Assembly: GCF_020166105.1 (NCBI RefSeq)
Contig: NZ_JAIUJY010000001.1
Coordinates: forward strand, 434,001-498,000
From: Blastococcus sp. LR1
GTDB taxonomy: Bacteria > Actinomycetota > Actinomycetes > Mycobacteriales > Geodermatophilaceae
Length of the DNA: 64,000 nt
Direction: 5' to 3'
Shown one piece after another: positions 23,171 through 31,336 of this stretch. A model generated the notes under the pieces. That model was not told where the DNA came from, made no database searches, and was given only the letters and a program-made list of their open reading frames with translations. Position 1 is the first letter of the stretch. Every line of letters begins with the position of its first letter. Made by a program: the position numbers and the translations under genes.

Positions 23171-25387
23171 GTGCCGGAGACTCGCCCGGCACCGCCACCC
23201 AACGGCACGAACCGGATCGGAGCACGACCCCTGACCAGCACCGCGTTCGCCCTTCCCGAGAACCTCGTCGCCAAGGCCGATCCCACCCTGATCGCCGAGG
23301 ACGAGAAGCACTTCGCCGCCATCGCCGAGACCCTCGAGCAGCAGATCGCCGAGCTTTCCGCGCGCCTCGACGCCGAGCGCAGGTCGCCGGGCGGCATCGG
23401 GCAGGAGGCGCTGGACCGCGACCTGGAGGTGCACCGGCTGAGCTCACGGCTGCGCGCGCTGCGCCGCTTCGGCCTGGACCTCTGTCTCGGCCGCATCGTG
23501 GCCGCGGACGGTTCCGAACCCGTGTACATCGGCCGGCTCGGCCTCACCGACAGCACCGGCCGCCGACTGCTCCTGGACTGGCGCTCCCCCGCGGCCGAGC
23601 CGTTCTTCGGCGCCACCCACGGCAACCCCATGGGCCTGGCCAGCCGCCGCCGGTACCGCTGGACCCGCGACCGGATCACCGACTACTGGGACGAGGTCTT
23701 CGCCCTCGACGAGTTCAGGGGAATCGCCGGTTTCGAGGGGCACGCGGCCCTGGACGACCAGTCCGCCTTCATCGCCAGCCTCGGCACCAACCGGACGGCA
23801 CGCATGCGCGACGTCCTCGGCACCATCCAGGCCGACCAGGACGCCATCGTCCGCGCCGGCTCCCAGGGCGCTCTCGTCGTCGACGGCGGGCCGGGCACCG
23901 GCAAGACCGTCGTCGCCCTGCACCGCACCGCCTACCTCCTCTACTCCGACCCGCGCCTGGGCCACCGCCGCGGGGGTGTCCTGTTCGTCGGACCGCACGA
24001 GCCCTACCTGGCCTACGTCTCCGACGTGCTGCCCAGCCTCGGCGAGGAGGGTGTGCGGACCTGCACCCTGCGCGACCTCGTGCCCGAGGGTGCCGCCGCA
24101 CGAGCGGAGACCGACCCGGAGGTGGCCCGCCTCAAGTCGTCGGTCGCCCTGGTGGAGGCGGTCGAGACCGCCGTCCGGTTCTACGAGGAGCCGCCGACGA
24201 CGGCGCTCACGGTCACGACGCCGTGGGACGAGGTCCGGCTGACCGCCCGTGACTGGGCCGAGGCGTTCGAGGCGGCCGAGCCCGGGACGCCGCACAACGA
24301 GGGGCGCGAGGAGGTCTGGGAGGAGCTGCTCACGATCGTCGCGGACAAGCACGACGACGAGGTCGACGAGGACCAGCTCCGCAAGGCGCTGCTGCAGGAC
24401 CGCGAGCTGCGGGCCACCTTCAGCCGGGCCTGGCCGGTGCTCGTCGCGACCGACCTCGTCGGCGACCTCTGGTCGGTCCCCGCCTACCTGCGGAAGTGCG
24501 CCCCGGGCCTCTCCCCCGACGAGGTGCGCGCGCTGCAGCGTCCGGACCCGCACGCCTGGACGGTGTCCGACCTGCCGCTGCTCGACGCCGCGCGTCAGCG
24601 GCTCGGTGATCCCGAGGCCTCGTCCCGCAAGCGTCGGCAGGACGCCGTCGTCGCGGCCGAGCGCGAGCGCATGACCGCCGTCATCGACGAGCTGATCGCG
24701 ACCGACGACTCCGAGCTGCTGCTGATGACGACGCTGCGCCACGGCGACCTCCGCGACGCCCTGGTGGACGAGGCCGCCGCGCCCGCCGTGGACCCCGACT
24801 CGCTCGCCGGCCCGTTCGCCCACGTCGTCGTGGACGAGGCTCAAGAGCTGACCGACGCCGAGTGGCAGATGCTGCTGCTCCGCTGCCCGTCCGGCAGCTT
24901 CACCATCGTCGGCGACCGCGCTCAGGCCCGGCACGGCTTCACGGAGTCGTGGGAGGAGCGGTTGCAGCGCGTCGGGGTCCGGCAGGTCGAGCTGGCCTCG
25001 CTGAGCGTCAACTACCGGACGCCCGCCGAGGTCATGGCCGAGGCCGAGCCGGTCATCCGGGCAGCGCTCCCCGACGCCAACGTGCCGACCTCGATCCGCA
25101 GCAGCGGCGTCCCCGTCGTCCACGGGTCGACGTCGGAGCTCGGCGCGATCGTCGAGACCTGGCTCGCCGAGCACGCCGAGGGGGTCGCCTGCGTGATCGG
25201 CGATCCCACGTTCGAGGCGACCCCGCGGGTCCGGTCGCTCACCCCGACGCTGGCGAAGGGCCTGGAGTTCGACCTGGTCGCGCTGGTCGACCCCGAGGAG
25301 TTCGGCACGGGCATCGAGGGAGCGGTCGACCGCTACGTCGCCATGACCCGCGCGACCCAGCAACTGGTGGTCCTCACCAGCCGCTGA
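23171..25387 (+). CDS. helR: HelR/HelD-type RNA polymerase recycling ATPase
   Basis: UvrD-like motor protein that binds RNA polymerase, removes stalled or drug-bound complexes and, for HelR, gives rifamycin tolerance. An N-terminal coiled coil (about residues 25-110) is followed by HelD-specific blocks (VYIGRLGL, LLDWRSPAAEPFF), Walker A GGPGTGKT with Lys245, VVVDEAQELTDAEW, SVNYRTPAEVMAEAE and the C-terminal VDRYVAMTRATQQL. The start is uncertain: GTG 23171 directly abuts the RAE, while the family N-terminus (LTSTAFALPE) and an SD-like GGAG fit a CTG at 23231, giving 718 residues. The RAE distinguishes it as HelR rather than general HelD. Confidence 0.9.
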   Translation: MPETRPAPPPNGTNRIGARPLTSTAFALPENLVAKADPTLIAEDEKHFAAIAETLEQQIAELSARLDAERRSPGGIGQEALDRDLEVHRLSSRLRALRRFGLDLCLGRIVAADGSEPVYIGRLGLTDSTGRRLLLDWRSPAAEPFFGATHGNPMGLASRRRYRWTRDRITDYWDEVFALDEFRGIAGFEGHAALDDQSAFIASLGTNRTARMRDVLGTIQADQDAIVRAGSQGALVVDGGPGTGKTVVALHRTAYLLYSDPRLGHRRGGVLFVGPHEPYLAYVSDVLPSLGEEGVRTCTLRDLVPEGAAARAETDPEVARLKSSVALVEAVETAVRFYEEPPTTALTVTTPWDEVRLTARDWAEAFEAAEPGTPHNEGREEVWEELLTIVADKHDDEVDEDQLRKALLQDRELRATFSRAWPVLVATDLVGDLWSVPAYLRKCAPGLSPDEVRALQRPDPHAWTVSDLPLLDAARQRLGDPEASSRKRRQDAVVAAERERMTAVIDELIATDDSELLLMTTLRHGDLRDALVDEAAAPAVDPDSLAGPFAHVVVDEAQELTDAEWQMLLLRCPSGSFTIVGDRAQARHGFTESWEERLQRVGVRQVELASLSVNYRTPAEVMAEAEPVIRAALPDANVPTSIRSSGVPVVHGSTSELGAIVETWLAEHAEGVACVIGDPTFEATPRVRSLTPTLAKGLEFDLVALVDPEEFGTGIEGAVDRYVAMTRATQQLVVLTSR

Positions 25388-25400
25388 TCCGCCACGGTGC

Positions 25401-25844
25401 TCAGTTGGGGTGCGGGCCGTACTTCTCCTCGAGGTCCGGCACCACGCCGGGCTTGTCGACGTCGACGTTCCGGGAGATGCCCGACCGCGGGTCGTCGGGG
25501 TTGAAGACGTTGAGGTAGATCAGCGAGATCGGGTTGATCTCGCTCTGCCAGACCAGCCGCACCGCCTCGTCGTACAGCGCTTCCACGTCGACGCCGGGCT
25601 CGACCTCGATGTCGACCAGCGTGCTCTTGGGGGCCGTGAAGGTGTCGACGTAGGCCACCTCGGCGGAGGTGACGCCGTCCCTGGTCATCAGCTCCTCGGC
25701 GATCCCGGCACCGATGCTGTTGTTCTCCTCCACGGTGTTCACCTTCTCCCCTGACTCGGCATCCGCGCCGCTGCAGCCGGCGAGGGCCAGCGCGACCACC
25801 GGCGCCAGCAGGATCGACCACTTGCGCATGCGCACCCCGCTCAC
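25401..25844 (-). CDS. Small lipoprotein of the ESX-like cassette
   Basis: About 147 residues with signal peptide (RKWSILLAPVVALALAGC, lipobox LAGC) and an otherwise unknown domain (TRDGVTSAEVAYVDTFTAPK, VDIEVEPGVDVEALYDEAVR). It may be a surface partner of the hydrolase encoded just upstream. GTG 25844 overlaps that gene's stop by 4 bp (GTGA), which favours it; ATG 25829 is an alternative. It is the last gene of a four-gene coupled operon on the minus strand. Confidence 0.75.
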   Translation of the reverse strand: MSGVRMRKWSILLAPVVALALAGCSGADAESGEKVNTVEENNSIGAGIAEELMTRDGVTSAEVAYVDTFTAPKSTLVDIEVEPGVDVEALYDEAVRLVWQSEINPISLIYLNVFNPDDPRSGISRNVDVDKPGVVPDLEEKYGPHPN

Positions 25845-27214
25845 TTCCGCTCGAGTTCGAAGACCTGCGCCCGTACCGAAGGGTTCTCGCCCGGCGCGGC
25901 GAAGAACGGCGAGGAGGCGGCCCGGAAGGCCGCGATTGACGGGTCGTCGCTGCGGTCCACCAGCCCGGCACCGTACCCGTAGGCCTTCTCGATGTTGTGG
26001 TTGCCACCGACCGAGCCCACCTGCTGCTCGAACGTCACGGTCGTGACGTTCGGGTCGTCGTTCGAGCGGCCGTCGAGGTGCGGAACGATGTCGTAGGCGT
26101 TCTCCAGCGCGAGCACCTGCACCCTCGGTGGGATCTCCGCCCGGGCGATCGGCGAGCCGGCGGTCACGACGCTCCGGACGTCGTAGGGGAAGTCGGCCGT
26201 CCCCGAGTCATGTGCAGCCTGCGCGGCCACCATGCCGCCCTGGCTGTGCCCGACGAGCATGACCGGGTCGGAGGAGCCGGCCCCCGCCTGGGCCAGGGCC
26301 ATGGCGATGGCCTGCTGACGCGTCGTCGCGTCGCCACCGAGCACTCGGACGTTCGTGCCCAGGTCGTTCGACTCGGAGTTCGGCGAGAAGCCGGGCGGGC
26401 TCCAGTCCTGCGTCCCTGGGATGTCGACGATGTAGGCCTTGGTGCCGTCGGCATGCGTGATCACGCGGACGCTGATCTGGTCCTGGTTCCGCTGGGCCGC
26501 CTCCGTGTTGCGCAGGTCCAGTGCGACGAGGAGGTCGCTCACGTTCTCCGGCGCCTCGGTCACGGCCGGCCGCCGGTCGTCGCCCCGCCTGGTGACGACG
26601 GGTCTGCCGTCGGGCCACAGGTTCCCCAGCAGTGCGGCAGCTGCACGGACGTCGCCCCCGCCGAGCAGCGAGAACGGCCCGAGCAGCCCCGGCGCCTTGT
26701 TCACCACCGAGTCGACCAGGCCCGGGTGCTCGGTGATCCACTTCCCGGGGTCCTCGATCAGCTCCCCGATCGCGTCGATCGCGCCCTCGGGGTCGGTCAG
26801 CAGCTCGCCGGCCACCTCGGCGAGGACCGACGGCACGAAGGCCCCGGGAACGGCGCCCATCGCCCAGTTCATCGTGTCGGCCAGCTCGGCCAGCGCCGCG
26901 TCCGCGGCTTCGTAGGCGAGAGCCGCCGCCTGCAGCGTGACCGCACGGGCGGCGAACCGGAGCGCGAGTGCGCTCAGGCCACCGGGGCCGTCGAGCGCCT
27001 CGAGCAGCGCCGCCTCGAACCGGGCGACCCCGACCGGATTCAGCACCGCCGAGGCCAGGACGTCGGGATCGACCAGCATCCCGTGGCAGGTCAGGCTGGT
27101 CGACCCCAGCATCTCCGCGAGGTCGATGCTGTTGCGGCCCAGCGCCGCCAGGTCCTCGAGGTCGGCCTCCACCCCGCCCGCGCCGCCACTGACGGAGATC
27201 TCAGAGCTGGTCAT
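25841..27214 (-). CDS. Alpha/beta hydrolase with WXG-like N-terminal helical region
   Basis: A 457-residue protein. The C-terminal half is a lipase-type alpha/beta hydrolase with the nucleophile elbow VGHSQGGMVAAQ (Ser about 334) and candidate acid/base residues in YDIVPHLDGRS and GGNHNIEKAY. The first 200 residues are Ala-rich helices (DVLASAVLNP, FAARAVTLQAAALAYEAADAAL) like those of ESX/T7SS substrates. No signal peptide is visible. ATG 27214 has GGAGG 6 nt upstream. It overlaps the EspG-like gene by 14 bp. A secreted lipase or esterase exported by a type VII-like route is plausible, but the substrate is unknown. Confidence 0.8.
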   Translation of the reverse strand: MTSSEISVSGGAGGVEADLEDLAALGRNSIDLAEMLGSTSLTCHGMLVDPDVLASAVLNPVGVARFEAALLEALDGPGGLSALALRFAARAVTLQAAALAYEAADAALAELADTMNWAMGAVPGAFVPSVLAEVAGELLTDPEGAIDAIGELIEDPGKWITEHPGLVDSVVNKAPGLLGPFSLLGGGDVRAAAALLGNLWPDGRPVVTRRGDDRRPAVTEAPENVSDLLVALDLRNTEAAQRNQDQISVRVITHADGTKAYIVDIPGTQDWSPPGFSPNSESNDLGTNVRVLGGDATTRQQAIAMALAQAGAGSSDPVMLVGHSQGGMVAAQAAHDSGTADFPYDVRSVVTAGSPIARAEIPPRVQVLALENAYDIVPHLDGRSNDDPNVTTVTFEQQVGSVGGNHNIEKAYGYGAGLVDRSDDPSIAAFRAASSPFFAAPGENPSVRAQVFELERK

Positions 27215-27983
27215 CGTCGGCCTCCAGCAGGGCGGCCACCGTGGGCGCCACCCACGTGCCGAGGTCGGCCGGCTCCACCGGCACCAGGTCCACCATCCGC
27301 CGCGGCGACCCGTCGAGGCGGGGACGCAGCCCCACCCAGCCGGCATCGGTCGCCATCCACGACACCTGCCCCACGCCCAGGTCCGGTCCGGTCCGTCCGA
27401 GCACCAGGCAGCTCAGCGACCCTCGGGTTCGCCGCTCCAGCTCCTGCGTCAGCCGGCGTTCCTCCTCGGAGGCCTCCGGCGAGGGCTTGTCCTCCAGCAG
27501 CGACAGGGGCACCCCACCGGAGACCGGGACGCCGTCGGTGGGCTCCTCCTCGGTCGGCCACGGACCCGTCACCGCCGGGGCATCGGGAACGGCGCGAGCC
27601 AACTCGGTACCCAGCCGCACGGCCGGGGCCAGGGACAGCTCGACACCTCCGCCCGGCAGCGTGAGCACCCCCACGACGACGCCGGGGCCGAGCGCGAACC
27701 AGCCCTGCCGCGCCCCCGCCCGGCCCTTCACCTCGAGCCGGATGGTCATCAGCGGGCGGCTCAGCACGGCGAGGTCGGCAGCCACCGGCGGCACCGGCCG
27801 AGGGGAGCCTCCGGCCGGAACCACCAGCACCCGCGCCGCCACCAGCGAGGCGACGGCGCCGTCGCGGTCGGCGGGGGGCACCGGCGCCGGGACGAACGCC
27901 GCCGGCGGATCGGGCAACCGGTCGGTGACCAGCACCGCCCACTCGGCTGCGGTCAGCGTCAGCCGCCGCGGGTCCGCGCTCAC
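27201..27983 (-). CDS. EspG-like ESX-associated protein
   Basis: A 260-residue protein resembling EspG, the cytosolic chaperone of type VII secretion substrates. The N-terminal LTLTAAEWAVLVTDRL block, the central beta strands (MTIRLEVKGRAGARQGWFAL, VVGVLTLPGGG) and the C-terminal helix pair fit that family in length and order. Identity is by pattern only. The GTG start overlaps the previous gene's stop by 4 bp. EspG proteins bind WXG/PE-PPE-type partners, which suits the flanking helical gene and the hydrolase. Confidence 0.6.
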   Translation of the reverse strand: MSADPRRLTLTAAEWAVLVTDRLPDPPAAFVPAPVPPADRDGAVASLVAARVLVVPAGGSPRPVPPVAADLAVLSRPLMTIRLEVKGRAGARQGWFALGPGVVVGVLTLPGGGVELSLAPAVRLGTELARAVPDAPAVTGPWPTEEEPTDGVPVSGGVPLSLLEDKPSPEASEEERRLTQELERRTRGSLSCLVLGRTGPDLGVGQVSWMATDAGWVGLRPRLDGSPRRMVDLVPVEPADLGTWVAPTVAALLEADDDQL

Positions 27984-28399
27984 CCGAACAGCCGGCCGAG
28001 CTGGTTGGAGAGCCCACGCCACGCGTCGGCACCGGACTCGGGGAGATCACCCAGGAAGTCGCCCACGTCGTCCAGCAGCTCCCCACCGCGGGCGGCCTGC
28101 TCGGAGAGCCAGGCGCGCACCGCCTCCTCGGCCCGGGCGATCGCCGCCAGCCGCTCGCGCACCTCGTCGGCGTGCTGACGCAGGAGATCGGCGGCGCGTT
28201 CCATCGCTTCGGCCGCGGCATCGACGTCGGCGCAGTCCTTCGCCTGCTGCTGCCGATAGGCGGACGCGGCGTCGGACACCCAGCGGGTGCGGGCGCCCTC
28301 GCGCCGGTGCTCGTCGCCGGCCGCCCGCACCTCGCGAGCGCGCTGCGACAGCTCCGACGCCACCGCGTCGAGGGCCGCCGGATCTCCGTACAAGCCCAC
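27980..28399 (-). CDS. WXG100-like helical protein
   Basis: A 139-residue, almost wholly helical protein (GLYGDPAALDAVASELSQRA at the start). RTRWVSDAASAYRQQ at about residue 40 sits where the WxG turn lies in ESAT-6-like proteins, with Ser in place of Gly. A C-terminal extension (GELLDDVGDFLGDLP) lengthens it beyond the usual 100 residues. GTG 28399 has GGGAG upstream and heads a four-gene coupled operon. Probable type VII substrate or partner; no ESX core genes (eccC, eccD) are in the window. Confidence 0.6.
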   Translation of the reverse strand: MGLYGDPAALDAVASELSQRAREVRAAGDEHRREGARTRWVSDAASAYRQQQAKDCADVDAAAEAMERAADLLRQHADEVRERLAAIARAEEAVRAWLSEQAARGGELLDDVGDFLGDLPESGADAWRGLSNQLGRLFG

Positions 28400-28502
28400 C
28401 GCCGCTCCCTTCCGAGTTCCTGAACGTGGACGGAGACTATGTGAGCGGCCGCGCCGCGCGCAGCGCTCCGGGACGCCCTGTGGAGGCACGCCCAGCCTGT
28501 TG

Positions 28503-28934
28503 ATGGATGCTGACCCGATGCCTGGTGCTCCGCTCGTCGACGCCCGCGTCCAAGCCGTTCTGGACATCCCGCTGCACCGGTTCCTCGGGGTCGAGCTGCG
28601 CGACGAGCAGGATCCGGCGTCCGGCATCCGCTTCCAGGTCGGGACGGCGTCGGAGAACCCGGCCCAGCTGCTGCACGGCGGCGTCGTCTACGCCCTGCTC
28701 GACGTCGCCTCCTTCCTCGCCCTGATGCCGACGCTCGGGCCGGGCGAGCACGCGGTGACCCACGACGTCGCCGCCTCCCTGCTCCGGCCGGTCAGCAGCG
28801 GGGCGACCGTCGACATCGTGGGCACGGTGCTGCGCCGCGGCCGCGCCGTCGCCTTCCTGCGGGCCGAGGCGACCGTCGACGGCGTCCTCGTCGCGACCGG
28901 CCAGGTCACCAAGACCGTGATCCCCGGCCGCTGA
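28503..28934 (+). CDS. PaaI-type hotdog-fold thioesterase
   Basis: A 143-residue hotdog-fold protein, probably an acyl-CoA thioesterase. The PaaI-type active-site segment reads NPAQLLHGGVVYALLDVAS at about residues 50-68, followed by THDVAASLLRPVSSGATVDIVG and the closing strand ATGQVTKTVI. ATG 28503 is chosen; TTG 28500 is adjacent. It diverges from the ESX-like cassette. Substrate is unknown, though nearby acyl-CoA genes suggest use in CoA-ester turnover. Confidence 0.85.
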   Translation: MDADPMPGAPLVDARVQAVLDIPLHRFLGVELRDEQDPASGIRFQVGTASENPAQLLHGGVVYALLDVASFLALMPTLGPGEHAVTHDVAASLLRPVSSGATVDIVGTVLRRGRAVAFLRAEATVDGVLVATGQVTKTVIPGR

Positions 28935-28970
28935 CGGAATCCTCCCGCCCCGCCGCGTGCTGGCAGTTCC

Positions 28971-29951
28971 GTGATCACGAGGCTCTCGCTGCTGGACCGG
29001 TCGCGCACGCGGGTCGGTGAGCCCGACAGCGCGGCCCTGACGGGGACCGTCGAGCGCGCCGTCCGCGCAGAACGGCTGGGCTTCGACCGGTTCTGGGTCG
29101 CCGAGCACCACGGGGTCCCCGGCGTCGCGGGCTCCGCGCCCGCCGTCGTGCTGGCCGCGATCGCCGGGCGCACCGCCACCATCCGGCTCGGCTCGGCCGG
29201 CGTGATGCTGCCGCACCACCAGCCGCTCGTCGTCGCCGAGCAGTTCGCGACTCTGACGGCCTTCGCCCCCGGCCGGATCGACCTCGGACTGGGCCGCTCC
29301 CCCGGGTTCACCCCGCCGGTGCGCCGGGCGCTGCGGGAGACCGAGCGGGACTTCGCCGCCGACATCGTGGAGCTGGAGGCGTTTCTCGCCGGAACGGCGG
29401 AGATCACGATGCACCCGCAGCCGGCCGCCCCCGTGCCGCTGCACGTGCTCGCCACCGGCAGCGGGCTGCAGGTCGCCGCCGAGCTGGGGCTCCCGGTGAT
29501 CGTCGGCGGCCCGATCCTCGGCATCGGCGGCGATCCGGAGCCCGGTCTGGAGGCGCTGGCCGGTTACCGCCGCGCCTTCCGCCCCTCGTCCCAGCAACTG
29601 GAGCCGCGGGTGTCGGTCAGCCTCGACGTGCTGATCGCCGACACCTCGGCCGAGGCGGCGGACCTGCTCCTGCCGGAGGCGTGGGCGATGGCCCGGTCGC
29701 GCACCGAGGGCGCCTTCCCGTCCCTGCAGCCGGTGGCCGAGATCCTGGCGACGCCGAAGACCCCGCGCCAGCAGCAGTACCTCGAGCAGACGGCGGCCGC
29801 CGCGATCGCCGGCACCGCCGACCGGGTGGGGAGCCGGGTCGCCGAGCTGATGGAACGCACCGGGGCCGCCGAGCTCGTCGCCAGCAGCAGCACCTTCGAC
29901 CGCGACGCCCTCGCCGCCTCCGACGCCGCGCTGGCCGAGCTGTTCAGCTGA
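28971..29951 (+). CDS. Luciferase-like (LLM) flavin monooxygenase
   Basis: A 326-residue protein of the bacterial luciferase-like family that uses FMN or F420. Typical blocks: GFDRFWVAEHHGVPGVAGSAP at about residue 38, RLGSAGVMLPHHQPLVVAEQFATL, and FAPGRIDLGLGRSPG near residue 100. The C-terminal third is Ala-rich helical. The substrate cannot be told from sequence. It is 36 bp after the thioesterase in the same direction, and converges with the transhydrogenase gene. Confidence 0.88.
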   Translation: MITRLSLLDRSRTRVGEPDSAALTGTVERAVRAERLGFDRFWVAEHHGVPGVAGSAPAVVLAAIAGRTATIRLGSAGVMLPHHQPLVVAEQFATLTAFAPGRIDLGLGRSPGFTPPVRRALRETERDFAADIVELEAFLAGTAEITMHPQPAAPVPLHVLATGSGLQVAAELGLPVIVGGPILGIGGDPEPGLEALAGYRRAFRPSSQQLEPRVSVSLDVLIADTSAEAADLLLPEAWAMARSRTEGAFPSLQPVAEILATPKTPRQQQYLEQTAAAAIAGTADRVGSRVAELMERTGAAELVASSSTFDRDALAASDAALAELFS

Positions 29952-29957
29952 GCGGGC

Positions 29958-31247
29958 TCACCACAGCTCGAGCGAGCGCTGGAAGATCCCGGCGGCGTCG
30001 TCCTCGGTGACCGCCTTGGGGCTGGTCGCGAGGAGCCGCTGCTGCTTCATCGTGCCGTCCACCAGGTCGGGGATGTCGCCCTCGTCGAAGCCGACGGCGC
30101 CGATCCCGTTGGGCATGTCGATGTCGCGCATCAGGTCGGCGAGCACGGTGGGCAGGAACTCGGCCAGGTCCGACGGACGGTCGGCGCCGGGGGCCAGCAG
30201 CTCGGCGGCCCGGACGTGCCGCTCCGGGGACGCGTCGAAGGTGAACCGGAAGGCCTCCGGCGCGGTCAGCGACACCGACATCCCGTGCGGGACCATCGCC
30301 TCGCCGGCCGGGTAGTCCTTGGGGTGGAAGCCCTTCACCTGCCCGGCGATGGGATAGGCGTTGGCGTGCGGGATGTGCACGCCGGCGTTGCCGAAGCCCA
30401 TGCCCGCGAAGGTCGCCGCGATCGCCATGTCCGACCGCGCCTGTGCGTCCTCGCCGTTGCGGACGGCGGTGCGGAAGGAGCCGGCCAGCAGGGTGAGCGC
30501 CTTCTCCGACCACATGTCCGAGATCGGGTTCGAGCCGCAGTAGGGCACCCGCTGCTCCGGCGTCCGGTGGTCGTAGGTCGTGTACCAGCGGGCGGTGTAG
30601 CTCTCCAGCGCGTGGCAGAGGATGTCCATGCCCGACGCCGCGGTGACCCCGGCGGGCTGGGTGAAGGTGAGGTCCGGGTCGATCACGGCCAGGGTGGGCC
30701 GCAGGCGAGCGTGGCTGATGCCGGTCTTCACCCGCGCCGAGATCACGTCCATCACGCAGATCGTGGTGCTCTCCGCGCCGGTGCCCGTCGTCGTCGGCAC
30801 CGCGACCAGCGGCTTCAGGGGCTCCGGCGGCGCCTGCCCCTTCCCCACCGGCACGTTCACGTAGTCCATGAGCTCACCGGGGTTGGTGGTCAGCAGGTTG
30901 ATCGCCTTGGCGGTGTCGATGCTCGACCCCCCGCCGACGGCGACGAACGCGTCCCACGGCCCGGTCGAGCGCGCCTCGTCGATCGCGGCGATCAGGCTGA
31001 GATCGGTCGGCTCGACGCGGACGCCGTCGAACACCCGGGCCTCGATGCCGAACTGGGCCATCTGGTCGGCCACGCGCTGCGGGTGACCCGTGGCCGCGAC
31101 CCCCGGGTCGGTGATGACCAGGACGCGCTTCACCCCGTACCGGCTGAGGTCGTAGCCGATCTCGTCCGATGCCCCGCTGCCGAACTTCAGCTGCGGTGCG
31201 CCGTAGGTGAAGACGGTCTCCGGACTGCCGGGGACGGTGCTGGTCAT
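29958..31247 (-). CDS. Iron-containing alcohol dehydrogenase, hydroxyacid-oxoacid transhydrogenase type
   Basis: A 429-residue group III Fe-dependent dehydrogenase. It resembles human ADHFE1 (hydroxyacid-oxoacid transhydrogenase), which couples 4-hydroxybutyrate oxidation to 2-oxoglutarate reduction: AVGGGSSIDTAKAINLL, PTTTGTGAESTT, GMDILCHALESYTARWY, CGSNPISDMWSEKAL and GFGNAGVHIPHANAYPI all match in order. Metal-binding Asp/His residues lie in DILCHALE and GVHIPHANAYPI. ATG 31247. It diverges from the cyclase and ligase genes across a possible operator. Whether it truly acts on 4-hydroxybutyrate is inference. Confidence 0.82.
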   Translation of the reverse strand: MTSTVPGSPETVFTYGAPQLKFGSGASDEIGYDLSRYGVKRVLVITDPGVAATGHPQRVADQMAQFGIEARVFDGVRVEPTDLSLIAAIDEARSTGPWDAFVAVGGGSSIDTAKAINLLTTNPGELMDYVNVPVGKGQAPPEPLKPLVAVPTTTGTGAESTTICVMDVISARVKTGISHARLRPTLAVIDPDLTFTQPAGVTAASGMDILCHALESYTARWYTTYDHRTPEQRVPYCGSNPISDMWSEKALTLLAGSFRTAVRNGEDAQARSDMAIAATFAGMGFGNAGVHIPHANAYPIAGQVKGFHPKDYPAGEAMVPHGMSVSLTAPEAFRFTFDASPERHVRAAELLAPGADRPSDLAEFLPTVLADLMRDIDMPNGIGAVGFDEGDIPDLVDGTMKQQRLLATSPKAVTEDDAAGIFQRSLELW

Positions 31248-31304
31248 GGACTTCTCCCGGGGCGGTGCGAGCGGCGTCGTGGACTCCCCAGAACCTTAGA
31301 ACGG

Positions 31305-31324
31305 CTTGTGATTGACACCACAAG
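31305..31324. promoter_or_regulatory. Inverted repeat between divergent catabolic genes
   Basis: CTTGTG ATTGACAC CACAAG: perfect 6-bp arms with an 8-bp spacer in the 89-bp gap between the transhydrogenase and cyclase genes. On the minus strand TTGTGG, 17 bp, TCTAAG could be the promoter overlapping it. Probable operator for a GntR- or TetR-type protein; none is encoded nearby. Confidence 0.4.
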
Positions 31325-31336
31325 GGGGCCGTGGTG

